A DNA stretch of 8,483 nucleotides. Origin: Candidatus Gastranaerophilales bacterium. GTDB lineage: Bacteria; Cyanobacteriota; Vampirovibrionia; Gastranaerophilales; JAQUYY01. Both the position numbers and the translations under genes were made by a program. The notes under the pieces were generated by a model, which was not told the origin of the DNA, ran no database searches, and was given only the letters and a program-made list of their open reading frames with translations. The stretch spans positions 1 through 8,483 of the forward strand of contig JAQUYY010000072.1 in assembly GCA_028691575.1 (NCBI GenBank). The letters run 5' to 3'. Shown here one piece after another: positions 1-8,438 of this stretch (position 1 is its first letter; each line of letters begins with the position of its first letter).

Positions 1-3000
1 CCATTCTTTTCCATCATAAAGATAGAATGCTCGAAATTACCGATAATTTTATCAAATTCCTCTGAAAGTTTATCAAGAGTATCTTTTAACGACTCTTCTA
101 AATCAGTTGCATCTACTACAACAGTTGACGTGTTGTTACTGTTACTGTCATCACTGCCGGGTTTACTATATACCTTATCAACAAGAGAGAAGTGTGCATT
201 GCCGTTAAGATAAGCTTTCCCTCTATTATTAATTCTGCGGTACTTTAACAACTGTTCGGTTTGCTTATGATTGAAAATTATGCTTCCCTTTGGTATATCA
301 ACTATCTCAGCACCGTGTTCACCAACAGTTTCATACATACCAGTTTTTGGGTTCACAAGTAATTCCGTACCAAGCTCACCGACTAACGAGTTTTTCTCGT
401 CTTCTTTCGTACCCCAACTACCACTTGCATTAGCAGTACCGGCATAATTTTGTGCAGCAGTTTTCGTATATGTCGTAACATACACTGTTTTACTTTTGAT
501 TCCATTAAGCAACCTTGTTACTGTTTCAAGGCGTTGCTTAGTAGTACCATACCCGTCCATGCTAACAGTAAACTCTTTGTCATCAATCACGTAATCTTGA
601 ATTGCTTCAAGACTTGATAAGACATCTTCATCGTCTATACCAGCATAAACTTCTATCGTTGAATACTCGTCGTTCAGAGTTTGAAGCTTTAACATGAGTT
701 CGTCAACTTTTGTTTGGTCAGACTCATTAATAGCAACCCACACATCTGCTTCCGCATCATATTCAGCTATTTCGCTAAGTTGTGATGTAACAGAGTCAAT
801 ATCGCTTTGAACCGATTCGAGAGCAACTTGTATCGTCATCTCTGTCGGCTCTTCAAGCCCATATTTTTTAGCTAACAGTTGAGATAATTCGTCTGAAGCT
901 TCTGTGTAATTCTTCATCGTAACACTGTACGATGGGTCTGTTTCATCAAGCTCCATTAGGTCATCATGTAAACCGTCAACGACTTTTTGTTGTGCTTCTA
1001 TCTCGCTATCAATCTCGATATTAGCATGAACGTTTTCACGTGCGGCGTCTTGTAACTCTACAAGTTCAGCTTTAGCAGACGATATTTCAGATTGTAGCTC
1101 GTTCCATTCGTCAGTACCAATATCGCCGTTCTTACCAAGCTCTGTTTGCTTTTCAAGAAGGTCTGCTAATTTTTGGTCTACATCATAAATCTTTCCCTCA
1201 AGACTATCAACTGATAAGCTGCTTAAAAAGTCCTCATTATCAGCAGAATACTTAGATATAGCATTAGCAAGAGCAAATGCGGTTGTAGTGGTAACTCCCA
1301 TAGCATCAGCGAGTTCTTCAACCGATGTTATCTGGTCGTTAAGCTTAAAGTCCTCTAAAGAACCAGTAAATACAGTAGAATCACCAAACGCCGTAGACAA
1401 ACCATCAGATACAAAAGATTTAATATTCTCAAATCCAATAGATAAGCTACTTCCATCTGAAGTGTAGTAACGGGCGAGTTTGCCATTGATATAATCCCAT
1501 CCAGCTTCAATTTGGTCTCCGGCATCAGTAAACTGGCTGTAAATGTCCTCTGGCACAAGCGCTTCAAAAGCAGTCCAGAAAGATTCAGTCCCAAACTCAT
1601 TGTTCTCATATGACGTAAATAAACTGCTTATCATACCAGACAACTCGTCTGTATAATCAGAAGCCTCATCTAACTCTTGCGCTTTATCTAACGCTTCAAA
1701 TGCGTTGGTAACACCTAACACCTGTTGTTCAAGTAAAGCAAACTTTGCAATTTGTAGCTTTGTAGCATCTATTTGGTCAAAAATAGACTCAATTACATCA
1801 AGATTCGCCTCGTCATAGTCCTCAAGTCCATTACATACACTCGCAAGCTCTTTTACAAGGCTATGATAATTTGATTTTTCATGCGACTCAGCTAACTTAA
1901 TATTAGAAACAAGAGCTTCGTTTGACGCATCAATAACATCACTTAACAACTTTGCATTTGTTACAAAGTAGCCATTAGCCGTGTCTATACATCCTGATAA
2001 TTGTGTTTCCCCACCGGCTAATTCAACAAGCGCATTATAAGCGTCTTCTGTGATATATGTATTATCCGCAAATGTGTCTCTCTGGACGCTTTGAGCCATA
2101 ACAGCCGCGTTTGTTGCCGACCGAAGTGTTTCGTAACTCTTTACCGCCCGTGCGCTCTTTTCCTGCACTTCATGAAGCATAGCCATAAGTTCTTCATATG
2201 AAAGACTATTTGGGTCTGCACTTATTGAGTAGTATATCTGCATGACATCTTCAACAGAAAGGTCATCTACCAAACCGTCATACTCATCTGCTAAGAGATT
2301 CTTGGCGTGTTCAATAGCCTTTTCAATATCCGATTCATAAGCACCGTTTTCATCAATACCGAATACGGCTTTTAGTATACCTTGCGTCTGTGCATCGAAT
2401 GAACCGATGTTATTAAGGAACTGGCTTATTTGTTCGCGGTACTCTTTAACAGATAATACTTTACCATTTTTATCCTTGCCAAGCTGAAGATTAACACCAA
2501 TTTGAATTTGTTCTCTAAGCGTTTCATTATTAGCAATAAAATCAGTAAAGTCTAAGATATCTTGCTTCATCTTTATGATATCTTTTTCTGTTGTATCAGC
2601 AGTAATCGTAAACGTATTAATGTAACCAGTCAAAAATTGCTTTTCAGCATCACTAAGTTCATTATACGCAGTTAGTGTCTGAGGAACGTACTGAAGTGTC
2701 GGATTTAATGCCTTTGATAAATTTGCTATCTTGCTATTATATAATTTTAGATTCTCGTCGTAACTATCAGCAATTTTAAGCATATTATCAATTTCTTCTT
2801 CGGTGAAATAATTGCTTAAAACACTACTATTACTCCGCAATGCTTCAACAATGGTCTCATAATAATCACTTGCAAAGTTTTCAGCGTGTTCCCCGTATTC
2901 GTTCCAATATCCCTCAGTCCAGAAATCATCAAGGTCAATATTATCTGGATTTAACGCATCATATATCTGACCTTCATAATTTCCTTGCACGGAATTAGCA

Positions 3001-4434
3001 TATCTTTCCGCAGCATCTTGGAATGCCCATATAAAGTCCCACTTAGCATCTCCGTATGGTAACGGATTTGCTTTTTCGTATTCTTCTATCTGAGCTACAG
3101 CCCCAGTGCCAATAGTTTTTAATGAATCGTCTGAAACAAGCTCCTGCATTTTAAGACGCTGTTCTTCTTTCATAAGGTCTATTGACTGTTGAAGAAGCCC
3201 ATTCTTATTTGCTATTGCCTGTCCTTCGTTATCATACCCAGATATAAGGCTCGGAGAAATACCAAGAATTGTGCTTACAATATCTTGATAACGTTCATAG
3301 TCATCCGCAGCGAGAGAGATGTTATTCCCATAATCATCTACTCCCTTAGATAACTCTTCGTACTCATCCTTTAGTCCCTCAAGTGTAGCAACGTCTTCGG
3401 TTACTTTGCTGCTATCGCTTGAATATGCGGACTTTAAGTCTTCCGCGTCTTGGATAAGCTCATCGTTAGATTTATGCAAAGAACCAAATAAGTTTATAAG
3501 CATTGGTAATAAACTTATTGCTGTTATTATCCATCCAACAGGGTTAGACATCAACAGGGACTTAATACTTACGTTCAGTCCGTCTGTAGCTACCTTTGCG
3601 CCGGTAGTCGCAGCCGCTAATCCAAGTTTTGCTCTTATATCAGCATACTCAGCAGCGGTTAATGCACCTGTTGCAACAGCCTCTTCAAGTTTATTTACAA
3701 TATTTAGTTTTTGCTGTGCGTTTAATGTTTGATATGTTACGACCATCCCATCGGTCACTGTCTTTTCTGCTATAAGACGGGCAACCAGAGATGCGGCGGC
3801 GGCGGCTCCCTCGGACGCCTGTTTTGCTAAATTATAATAATGGATTAACGCCATTGAAGCGGCTATAAGAGGGAGGAGGGCGTTGATTTTTGCTAATGGT
3901 GTTAATATTGAGAGTAAACCAGTTCCAATATCGTATACAGCACCAACCAAGTCGCTATTTAAAAACGCGGTAGAAAAGACTTGATATTGTGCTTGGAATT
4001 TTTTCTGTTTTGCCTCAATGCTTTCCATCCATTTTTCATGTTCTGCCTCGGCAGAGCCAAGAGAATTTAACGACGCCTCATACGCATTGACACCATCGGT
4101 CATATTTGTTAAGGCAGCGGCAATAATATTTCCCTGTCTCTTACCAGAGAGTAATTCAAGCAATGCAGCTTGGTCAATATCGCTGATATTCTTCCATACC
4201 TTGCTGATTTCAAGAATAATAGCATACGTGCTTTTGAAAGTATCTTCGTCGGCTAATATGTCTATTCCGCCCTTACCATCAATGTTAGTAAGCGCCTTTA
4301 CTTGCGCCCTTAATTTGGCAGTAGACTCAGCCATTCCTTCGGTTTCAAGACCGGCTTCTTCAAGCTCTGCCTTTACACCACGGATTCTCATTGAAACAGT
4401 TTTCCATGCAGTACCTACAGCATCAGGGTCTTGT
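1..4434 (-). CDS. Phage tail tape measure protein, exon 2 (3' part, runs off window)
   Basis: This exon continues the tape measure protein from the last base of codon 730 to at least residue 2207. I read the frame across the whole stretch and found no in-frame stop down to base 1, so the C-terminus lies outside the window. It opens with QDPDAVGTAWKTVSMRIRG and soon has LLSGKRQGN, both hallmarks of the TP901-type tape measure core that begins in exon 1. Hydrophobic stretches lie near residues 893-930 and 1018-1047 (around NPVGWIITAISLLPM). They fit the membrane-active segments tape measures use in DNA delivery. The rest is mostly long charged helices. Near the window end is a Gly-rich C-terminal module with LVGELGTELLV and VGEHGAEIVDIPKG, common in tape measures. 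In the family, the protein sets tail length, acts as assembly scaffold and is ejected at infection. I see no lysozyme or peptidase motif here. The exon starts at 4434 because this gives a group I 3' splice site (intron G at 4435) and restores the frame. Confidence 0.95.
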
Positions 4435-4449
4435 CAATCTGTTACTTTC

Positions 4450-4540
4450 GGATTCTTAATCCTACTGACCATATAAATATATGGCGGACAGGAATTTCTA
4501 CCTGTCTCTCACACTTCATTTTTATCGGATTATAATGTGA
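4450..4540 (-). other. Intron 3' domain: P9-type hairpins before the 3' splice site
   Basis: Between the 3' strand of P7 and the 3' splice site lie four stems, in transcript order: UCACA/UGUGA (4540-4536 with 4513-4509); GACAGG/CCUGUC (4506-4487) with an 8-nt loop; CCAUAU/AUAUGG (4484-4469) with an AUUU loop; and GGAUU/AAUCC (4462-4450). They are most simply P9 and its extensions (P9.1, P9.2), peripheral elements common in phage group I introns. The pairings are visible directly; the names are inferred. Confidence 0.65.
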
Positions 4541-4644
4541 TGTTCGGACTGTATATTACATCAAACACATATACTGCAAATGTGTTTAATGAATGACTTC
4601 AGCGCATATGTTACCATATACGCCCTGCAGTCTCTACGGATAAA

Positions 4645-5644
4645 TATAATTTGAATTATGTCCTCAAAAGCTCATTTAAGATATTGTCTATATTATTGTA
4701 ATCATAATACCATATTTCTAACAGCTTGATATGATTGGCGTTTGCGTAATCTCGCTTTCTTTTATCATGTTCCTGCTGTTTAATTAACTCATCATTGTCT
4801 TGAATACGGGCAGTACCATCATGATACTCTCCTTGGTACTCTATTAATGTATTTTTTGACGGAATATAATAATCGTATGATAATTGTTTCCCGCCAACTC
4901 CAATTAATGAGTCAAATTTCTTTTGTGCAACAAAAACTATCTCATGCTGTATAAGATATTGTAAAATATATCGTTCCCCACGGCTCTGCGAACAATATGG
5001 GCATCCCTGTTTATAAGCATTGCTAAGGGTTTTATATTGAATACCTTTAGAGGGATGATTTTTACATATATAAGCAAGAGGGGTAGAAGCATTAACATAC
5101 TCCTGTTCACATAATAACATATCATGTTCAAGAAATATGTTTTTAACTTCATCAAATGATAAACGACGTGAACCAGCGGTACGTTCTGCCCCGCAATACT
5201 TACATCCAAAACCAGCAATTAAATTATTGTATGTAATACTCTGTTCACCATGCTCCATATGTTTTGGACATATATACGTCAGTTTTTGTTTTGCACTGAT
5301 ATAGGTATCTGAAGTCAATATATACCCACGGTTTTCAAACGCGGATATAACATCACTAATATTTGGCTTTTGAATATTTTTAGCGCATTCTGAAGAACAT
5401 AAAATATGTTTTCTTTTACCATTTATTTTATCTTCTATCTTCCTGCGCGGTACAAGAAATGTAGCACCACAACAATCGCACTTATATTCTTCTCGCGTAT
5501 TTCTTGATGCTCGAAAGCATTTATCACTACAATATTTAGTGCGACCTTCTTGTGATTTTAAAACTGTATATGTTTTACCACAATACCCACATATTTTTTC
5601 TATTTTATCCCCTTCTTTCATAAAGAGGACAAATTCAAATTATA
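4645..5644 (-). repeat. Inverted 11-nt arms (extended P6) enclosing the nuclease gene
   Basis: UAUAAUUUGAA (5644-5634) before the gene is the perfect reverse complement of UUCAAAUUAUA (4655-4645) after it. The arms lie exactly where P6 of the intron core must extend, between P4 (5659-5654) and the 5' strand of P7 (4632-4628). The stop codon of the gene (4658-4656) touches the 3' arm directly, and the ATG is 12 nt beyond the 5' arm, so the gene fills the P6 loop almost without spare sequence. Confidence 0.85.
4656..5621 (-). CDS. Intron-encoded homing endonuclease-like protein (zinc ribbons + PD-(D/E)XK nuclease)
   Basis: This 321-residue protein is encoded in the P6 loop of the intron. Residues 11-35 (C11-x2-C14, C31-x3-C35) and 48-79 (CDCC, C75-x3-C79) form two small zinc-finger-like units. 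Residues of about 88-145 and 152-211 are two copies of a roughly 60-residue module, each with a C-x2-H/C-x3-H element and a closing C-x2-C (C140/C143, C207/C210), as in DNA-binding repeats of phage nucleases. Residues 215-305 look like a PD-(D/E)XK nuclease of the Vsr/DUF559/I-Bth0305I type: GERYI with E216, a hydrophobic helix, D250 in LSYDYYIP, then LIEYQGEYHD with E261, Q263 and H267, and a C-terminal KxxYANxNxIKLLEI strand. The expected role is to cut intron-less tape measure alleles so the intron is copied in. No Shine-Dalgarno sequence precedes the ATG; the 12 bases between the P6 arm and ATG are pyrimidine-rich. An in-frame GAAGGGG lies just inside the gene. The nuclease assignment is from motifs; activity is inferred. 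Confidence 0.88.
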   Translation of the reverse strand: MKEGDKIEKICGYCGKTYTVLKSQEGRTKYCSDKCFRASRNTREEYKCDCCGATFLVPRRKIEDKINGKRKHILCSSECAKNIQKPNISDVISAFENRGYILTSDTYISAKQKLTYICPKHMEHGEQSITYNNLIAGFGCKYCGAERTAGSRRLSFDEVKNIFLEHDMLLCEQEYVNASTPLAYICKNHPSKGIQYKTLSNAYKQGCPYCSQSRGERYILQYLIQHEIVFVAQKKFDSLIGVGGKQLSYDYYIPSKNTLIEYQGEYHDGTARIQDNDELIKQQEHDKRKRDYANANHIKLLEIWYYDYNNIDNILNELLRT

Positions 5645-5696
5645 AGTCTTTCCTCGGTCTTAACCGTCCCCGGCCTTTAACCGATATAGTCATTTA

Positions 5697-5714
5697 GTGG
5701 CACAACTTTACCAC
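5697..5714 (-). other. Intron 5' splice site with P1 and internal guide sequence
   Basis: Exon GUGGU (5714-5710) and intron GCCAC (5701-5697) form a 5-bp P1 with four Watson-Crick pairs and the required U.G wobble at the cleavage site between 5710 and 5709. The loop between them contains UUGU, which can also pair with the first four bases of the 3' exon (ACAA) as P10. Both pairings point to the same pair of splice sites and keep the frame, which fixes the junction to the base. Confidence 0.9.
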
Positions 5715-7898
5715 GTTGTTTGCTGCAACAAATAATGCTATTGCTTCGTCAATGGTATTACCAGCCTCAGCCAATGCAGACGCCGAACGTTGCATTGCAT
5801 CGCCTATACCACCACTTGAAATTGCAAAGCGGTTTCCAACTTCATTAAATTTATCTATAATACTCATGGCGTCTGAAGACTCAATACCAAACGCTTTCAT
5901 TGTAGAAATCAGAGATGTTGTCGCTTGGTCAATGTTCTCAATATCGTCACCAACAACATTATAGATATTAGCTGCTTCTGCAAGACTTGTTGAATCTTTG
6001 AGTGTATACCCTAATCGAGCAAAGTCACTTGTTGATTTTACGAAGTCTACATATGTAGTACCAATCTCAATAGACTTTTCAGCGGCAGTATCTAAGAAAG
6101 CACTATAAGAAGAATTAGTTTCATCTGTGACTTTCTTTAATTCTGTCATCGCAGTATCTAACTCAACAACAGCGGTTTCGATTCCCTTAATACCACGCAC
6201 AAGTCCGGCAATAACACCACCGAGAATCATCCAGCTTGCCATTTTCTTTACGTTATTAGCAAGTTCACCGAATACTGTACTACCATGCTTTCCAGCCTGA
6301 ATAAGTTTTTGCTCGAACAGTCCTACCTTAGCATTAAGGTTAGTAAGCTCTTCCTGCGTTTGCACAATTTTTGAACTATCAAATAGATTGTTCCACTCAA
6401 CAGTTAATGACGGGTCTGTTGTAAAAGCACTATACGTCTTCCTTAAATTCTCAATACGTATTTGAGCCTTTGCAATATTAGCAGACAAGGTATCGTCTTT
6501 CACTGACTGAGATGCAGCAGCGGTATTGATTTTTGACTGAGCGTTTAGAATACTATTTTCATAAGCAAGCCTTTTGCCAGTGGCGTCTAATATCGCTTGG
6601 TCGGTAGTTAATTGCCCTTCAAGCGCTGTCCGCTGTTGTATTAACCTATCAAGAATAGCTTGTTGTTCTTCTTTTTGAGTTGTACCATCCGCTGTTTTAC
6701 CAACTCGTATTGTTTGATTAGCTATTTGAGAGTTTAAGCTAATAAGTTGTGACATCAGTGCTTGTGCATCTGATATTTTGAGCTTATACGCATCAACTTC
6801 TGCTTTTAATTGTGAAAAACCGTTAAGATATTCTGTTAATGTTGTTCTATCGAACGCCTGATTAAGAGTAGTTCGTAATCCTGCAATTTTGCTTTGGAAC
6901 TCAGATGTTAAAATACCAGCGTTTTTAAGTGATTGCTCATAGCTGGTAAGATTAACACCTTCCTCACCCTTAACTTGCGAGACTGTTTTTGTTCTTAGCT
7001 GTGTAGCAACATACTGCGCATCCTTGTATTTGGCTATAAGTAAACTAAGCTCTGATGACAGTTTAACTATGTTTGCTTTCTGTTCGTCTGTTGCAGCACC
7101 AGAAGCAGACCTTACACCTTCTATTGCGGATATTAATTTATTGTAAGCGGCATCAGCGTCATTAATATACGCAGTATCAACTAAAGGCTTTGCAGTACCT
7201 TCATATGATGCTTTAAGCCTTTTTGCGGCGGCAGTTTGTTGTTCAACATATTTTATTCGAGCCTGTTCTTGGCTCGATATCTTTGCTACCTCCGCACGTT
7301 GTTTCTTTAGATTATCCGTAACACTAACAAGCTGGGTATTGACTTCGCCGGTCTCGGAGTTGAAAGTTTGCATTAAGCCAACTTCTTGACCAAGTTCATT
7401 AACACCAGTTATATTAAGCCTTAAAAATCGTTCTGCACCGTCTCCAGCTTTTTCCCATGAACCCTTTATTGTATCAACTTTAACCCTCATGCTTTCAAGC
7501 TGAGAAGACATACGTTCTACAGTGGCATCGTCCAGTTTCAGACCCTTGAACGCCGCCTTAGCACGTTCTAACGCCTGTGGGTCAACACCGACATCTAACA
7601 TTACCTTAGCGTTTGAAACAGCACTACGTATCTGTCTTACTGTGTCTGAGGCGGCGGTAGACGCCTTTGAAGTATCAAAATTGAGTTTTATGCTACTTCC
7701 AGCATTGACGCTTCTGGCGATTGCTTTAAGCTGGCTTTCAATCTTGCTTCGTGTCGCAGCTTCATCGAGCGATGCTGTCACCTTGAAAACATTTTGCGAA
7801 TTAACAGTTTTGGCTATTTGCTGTAGTTGAGATGATATCTCGCCCGTATCAGACGTATCGAGAACCGCTTTCACTAACAGTTTCAGCTCGTCACCCAT
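5710..7898 (-). CDS. Phage tail tape measure protein, exon 1 (5' part, residues 1-730)
   Basis: This is the N-terminal third of the tape measure protein. The ATG at 7898 follows a strong ribosome site (AAGGGGTGAT). Residues 21-45 and 53-77 form a tandem repeat (ISSQLQQIAKTVN versus IESQLKAIARSVN). Residues of about 180-540 are rich in Ala, Gln, Lys and Glu and look like long coiled coil. From about residue 549 the conserved TP901-type core begins with a hydrophobic helix (SWMILGGVIAGL), then ELDTAMTELKKVTDE and FARLGY-type motifs, up to AEAGNTIDEAIALFVAANNVV. At that point the reading frame leaves the conserved sequence, adds only KLCH and stops at 5694. Relatives continue at this spot with a QDP-x-x-VGT-like sequence, which is found downstream at 4433. 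The exon therefore ends at 5710, after the second base of the Val-730 codon (GT|A). The read-through product of 734 residues would be a truncated tape measure. Confidence 0.95.
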
Positions 7899-7901
7899 GC
7901 A

Positions 7902-7911
7902 ATCACCCCTT
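7902..7911 (-). promoter_or_regulatory. Ribosome binding site of the tape measure gene
   Basis: AAGGGGTGAT lies 3 nt before the ATG at 7898. It can pair extensively with the 3' end of 16S rRNA through GGTGAT and AAGG, and it decides the start. The next gene upstream has an almost identical leader (AAGGAGTGATTG then ATG). Confidence 0.85.
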
Positions 7912-7916
7912 CTTTA

Positions 7917-7952
7917 TAAAATAAGAAAAGCAGGAGGTGATTGCCTCCTGCT
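7917..7952 (-). terminator. Intrinsic terminator-like hairpin between the small virion gene and the tape measure gene
   Basis: On the minus strand, a perfect 9-bp stem AGCAGGAGG/CCTCCTGCT (7952-7929) with a 6-nt loop is followed directly by a T-rich run (TTTCTTATTTT). This has the shape of a rho-independent terminator acting on minus-strand transcripts. The T-run is interrupted, so termination is probably partial. It starts right after the stop codon of the 155-residue gene and lies upstream of the tape measure ribosome site, so it could lower tape measure expression relative to upstream genes. On the plus strand there is no T-run after the stem, so it is not bidirectional. An mRNA-stability stem is the alternative. 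Confidence 0.55.
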
Positions 7953-7954
7953 CA

Positions 7955-8422
7955 TTAGCCTTTGACTTTAAGCCCTCGCTTAGTAAGTCCAATTTTCATT
8001 TTGTTTTTTACTGTATGACTATTTTCTAAGTCATCCTTTGTATCTTCCATAAAATGTGCCGGGTCTTCCCAAACATAATGCTTGTCATTAAAAATGTTTG
8101 GCACAAGACCATCATTAACCCATCTTGCAAACGACGTTCCGCCATAATCGGTATAAGCAGTTCCTAAAACAGAGTTATTAGGCGGTGCTATATTCATTAC
8201 GGCGAGTACACCAGCACCTTCTAATTCCGCTTTAATATTTTCTATATTCCCTAATTCATTACGCCTAACATATTTTACGGGAGCATACCGCCTATAAACA
8301 TCTTCGTCTATGGTTTCTTGCATCGTTTCTCTTACGCCGGTTGCAACTTCGTCCATAAGAGTTTCATTGATTTTCTTTTGTATGTAAGCCTCTAATTCGG
8401 CTAAATTCTTACAAACCGGCAT
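7955..8422 (-). CDS. Small phage virion protein, HK97 gp10-like / tail-completion-like
   Basis: This is a 155-residue protein with no signal peptide or membrane segment. An N-terminal amphipathic helix (about residues 5-40) leads to DVYRRYAPVKYVRRNELG (41-58), a Tyr/Arg-rich signature seen in many small morphogenesis proteins of Gram-positive phages. Next come a beta-rich middle with VLAVMNIAPPN, a WVNDG segment (101-105), an Asp-Pro (WEDPAHF, 118-124) that stands where relatives have a conserved Arg-Pro-Phe, and a C-terminal helix ending in KIGLTKRGLKVKG. These points fit the HK97 gp10-like / tail-completion group acting at the head-tail or tail-terminator interface, but the match is by memory of family pattern and the exact role is uncertain. 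The ATG at 8422 has the ribosome site AAGGAGTGAT with good spacing. The gene ends in tandem stops (TAATGA), abuts a terminator-like hairpin, and lies 56 nt before the tape measure start. It is probably cotranscribed with it. Confidence 0.85.
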   Translation of the reverse strand: MPVCKNLAELEAYIQKKINETLMDEVATGVRETMQETIDEDVYRRYAPVKYVRRNELGNIENIKAELEGAGVLAVMNIAPPNNSVLGTAYTDYGGTSFARWVNDGLVPNIFNDKHYVWEDPAHFMEDTKDDLENSHTVKNKMKIGLTKRGLKVKG

Positions 8423-8425
8423 ACA

Positions 8426-8435
8426 ATCACTCCTT
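8426..8435 (-). promoter_or_regulatory. Ribosome binding site of the 155-residue virion protein
   Basis: AAGGAGTGAT lies 3 nt before the ATG at 8422. It is close to the full anti-Shine-Dalgarno complement and supports this start over later Met codons at residues 23 and 34. Confidence 0.85.
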
Positions 8436-8438
8436 CTT

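Larger units (their letters stand above)
4435..5709 (-). ncRNA. Group I self-splicing intron, subgroup IA-like, in the tape measure gene
   Basis: This 1275-nt intron interrupts codon 730. P1 pairs exon GUGGU (5714-5710) with intron GCCAC (5701-5697), with the U.G wobble at the splice site. P10 pairs guide UUGU (5705-5702) with 3' exon ACAA (4434-4431). P3 is AAUGACU (5694-5688) with AGUCAUU (4598-4592). P4 is UCGGUU (5684-5679) with GACCGA (5659-5654). P5 is GGCCG/CGGUU closed by a GGGA tetraloop (5675-5662), joined to P4 by AAA and AA. P6 starts GGA/UCC and extends into an 11-bp stem whose loop holds the nuclease gene. P7, the guanosine site, is GACUG (4632-4628) with CAGUC (4551-4547). A 9-bp hairpin with a GUAA tetraloop (4623-4602) lies between P7 and P3, as P7.1 does in IA introns. 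P8 is AAACACAU/AUGUGUUU (4587-4563). The last base is G. Splicing and self-catalysis are inferred from structure; IA1 is the best guess because only one such extra hairpin is seen. Confidence 0.93.

Noticed and set aside
1355..1609. Minus-strand 84-codon open frame
   Set aside because: It lies wholly inside tape measure exon 2 in another frame, is Leu-rich and low in complexity, and has no ribosome site. It is a shadow frame.
3793..3807. GCC trinucleotide run (four GCC codons then GCA) in exon 2
   Set aside because: It encodes a short Ala stretch in a helical region and is too short to be a meaningful microsatellite; no sign of frame disruption.
3406..4476. Two plus-strand open frames (3406-3732 and 4018-4476)
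   Set aside because: Both are antisense to the tape measure core; the second crosses the 3' splice site. Their Ser/Ala-rich composition mirrors the helical protein on the other strand, and neither has a ribosome site.
4937..5218. Minus-strand 93-codon open frame
   Set aside because: It overlaps the nuclease gene in another frame and shows no recognisable motif; the nuclease frame holds all the Cys pairs and catalytic-like residues.
5639..5644. TATAAT on the minus strand before the nuclease gene, as a possible promoter -10 box
   Set aside because: It is part of the 11-nt P6 arm, and no -35-like hexamer lies at 16-18 nt upstream nor is there a TG extension, so the match is explained by the RNA stem.
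4434..5710. Assembly error, frameshift or intein as the reason for the split tape measure
   Set aside because: A single indel cannot explain 1275 extra bases. The insert does not keep the host frame open (stop after four codons), so it is not an intein, and no intein splicing motifs (Cys/Ser start, HN end) are present. The group I RNA structure explains it fully.
5716..5964. Plus-strand open frame antisense to tape measure exon 1; likewise 7522-7830
   Set aside because: Both are antisense shadows of strongly conserved or helical protein sequence, without start signals.
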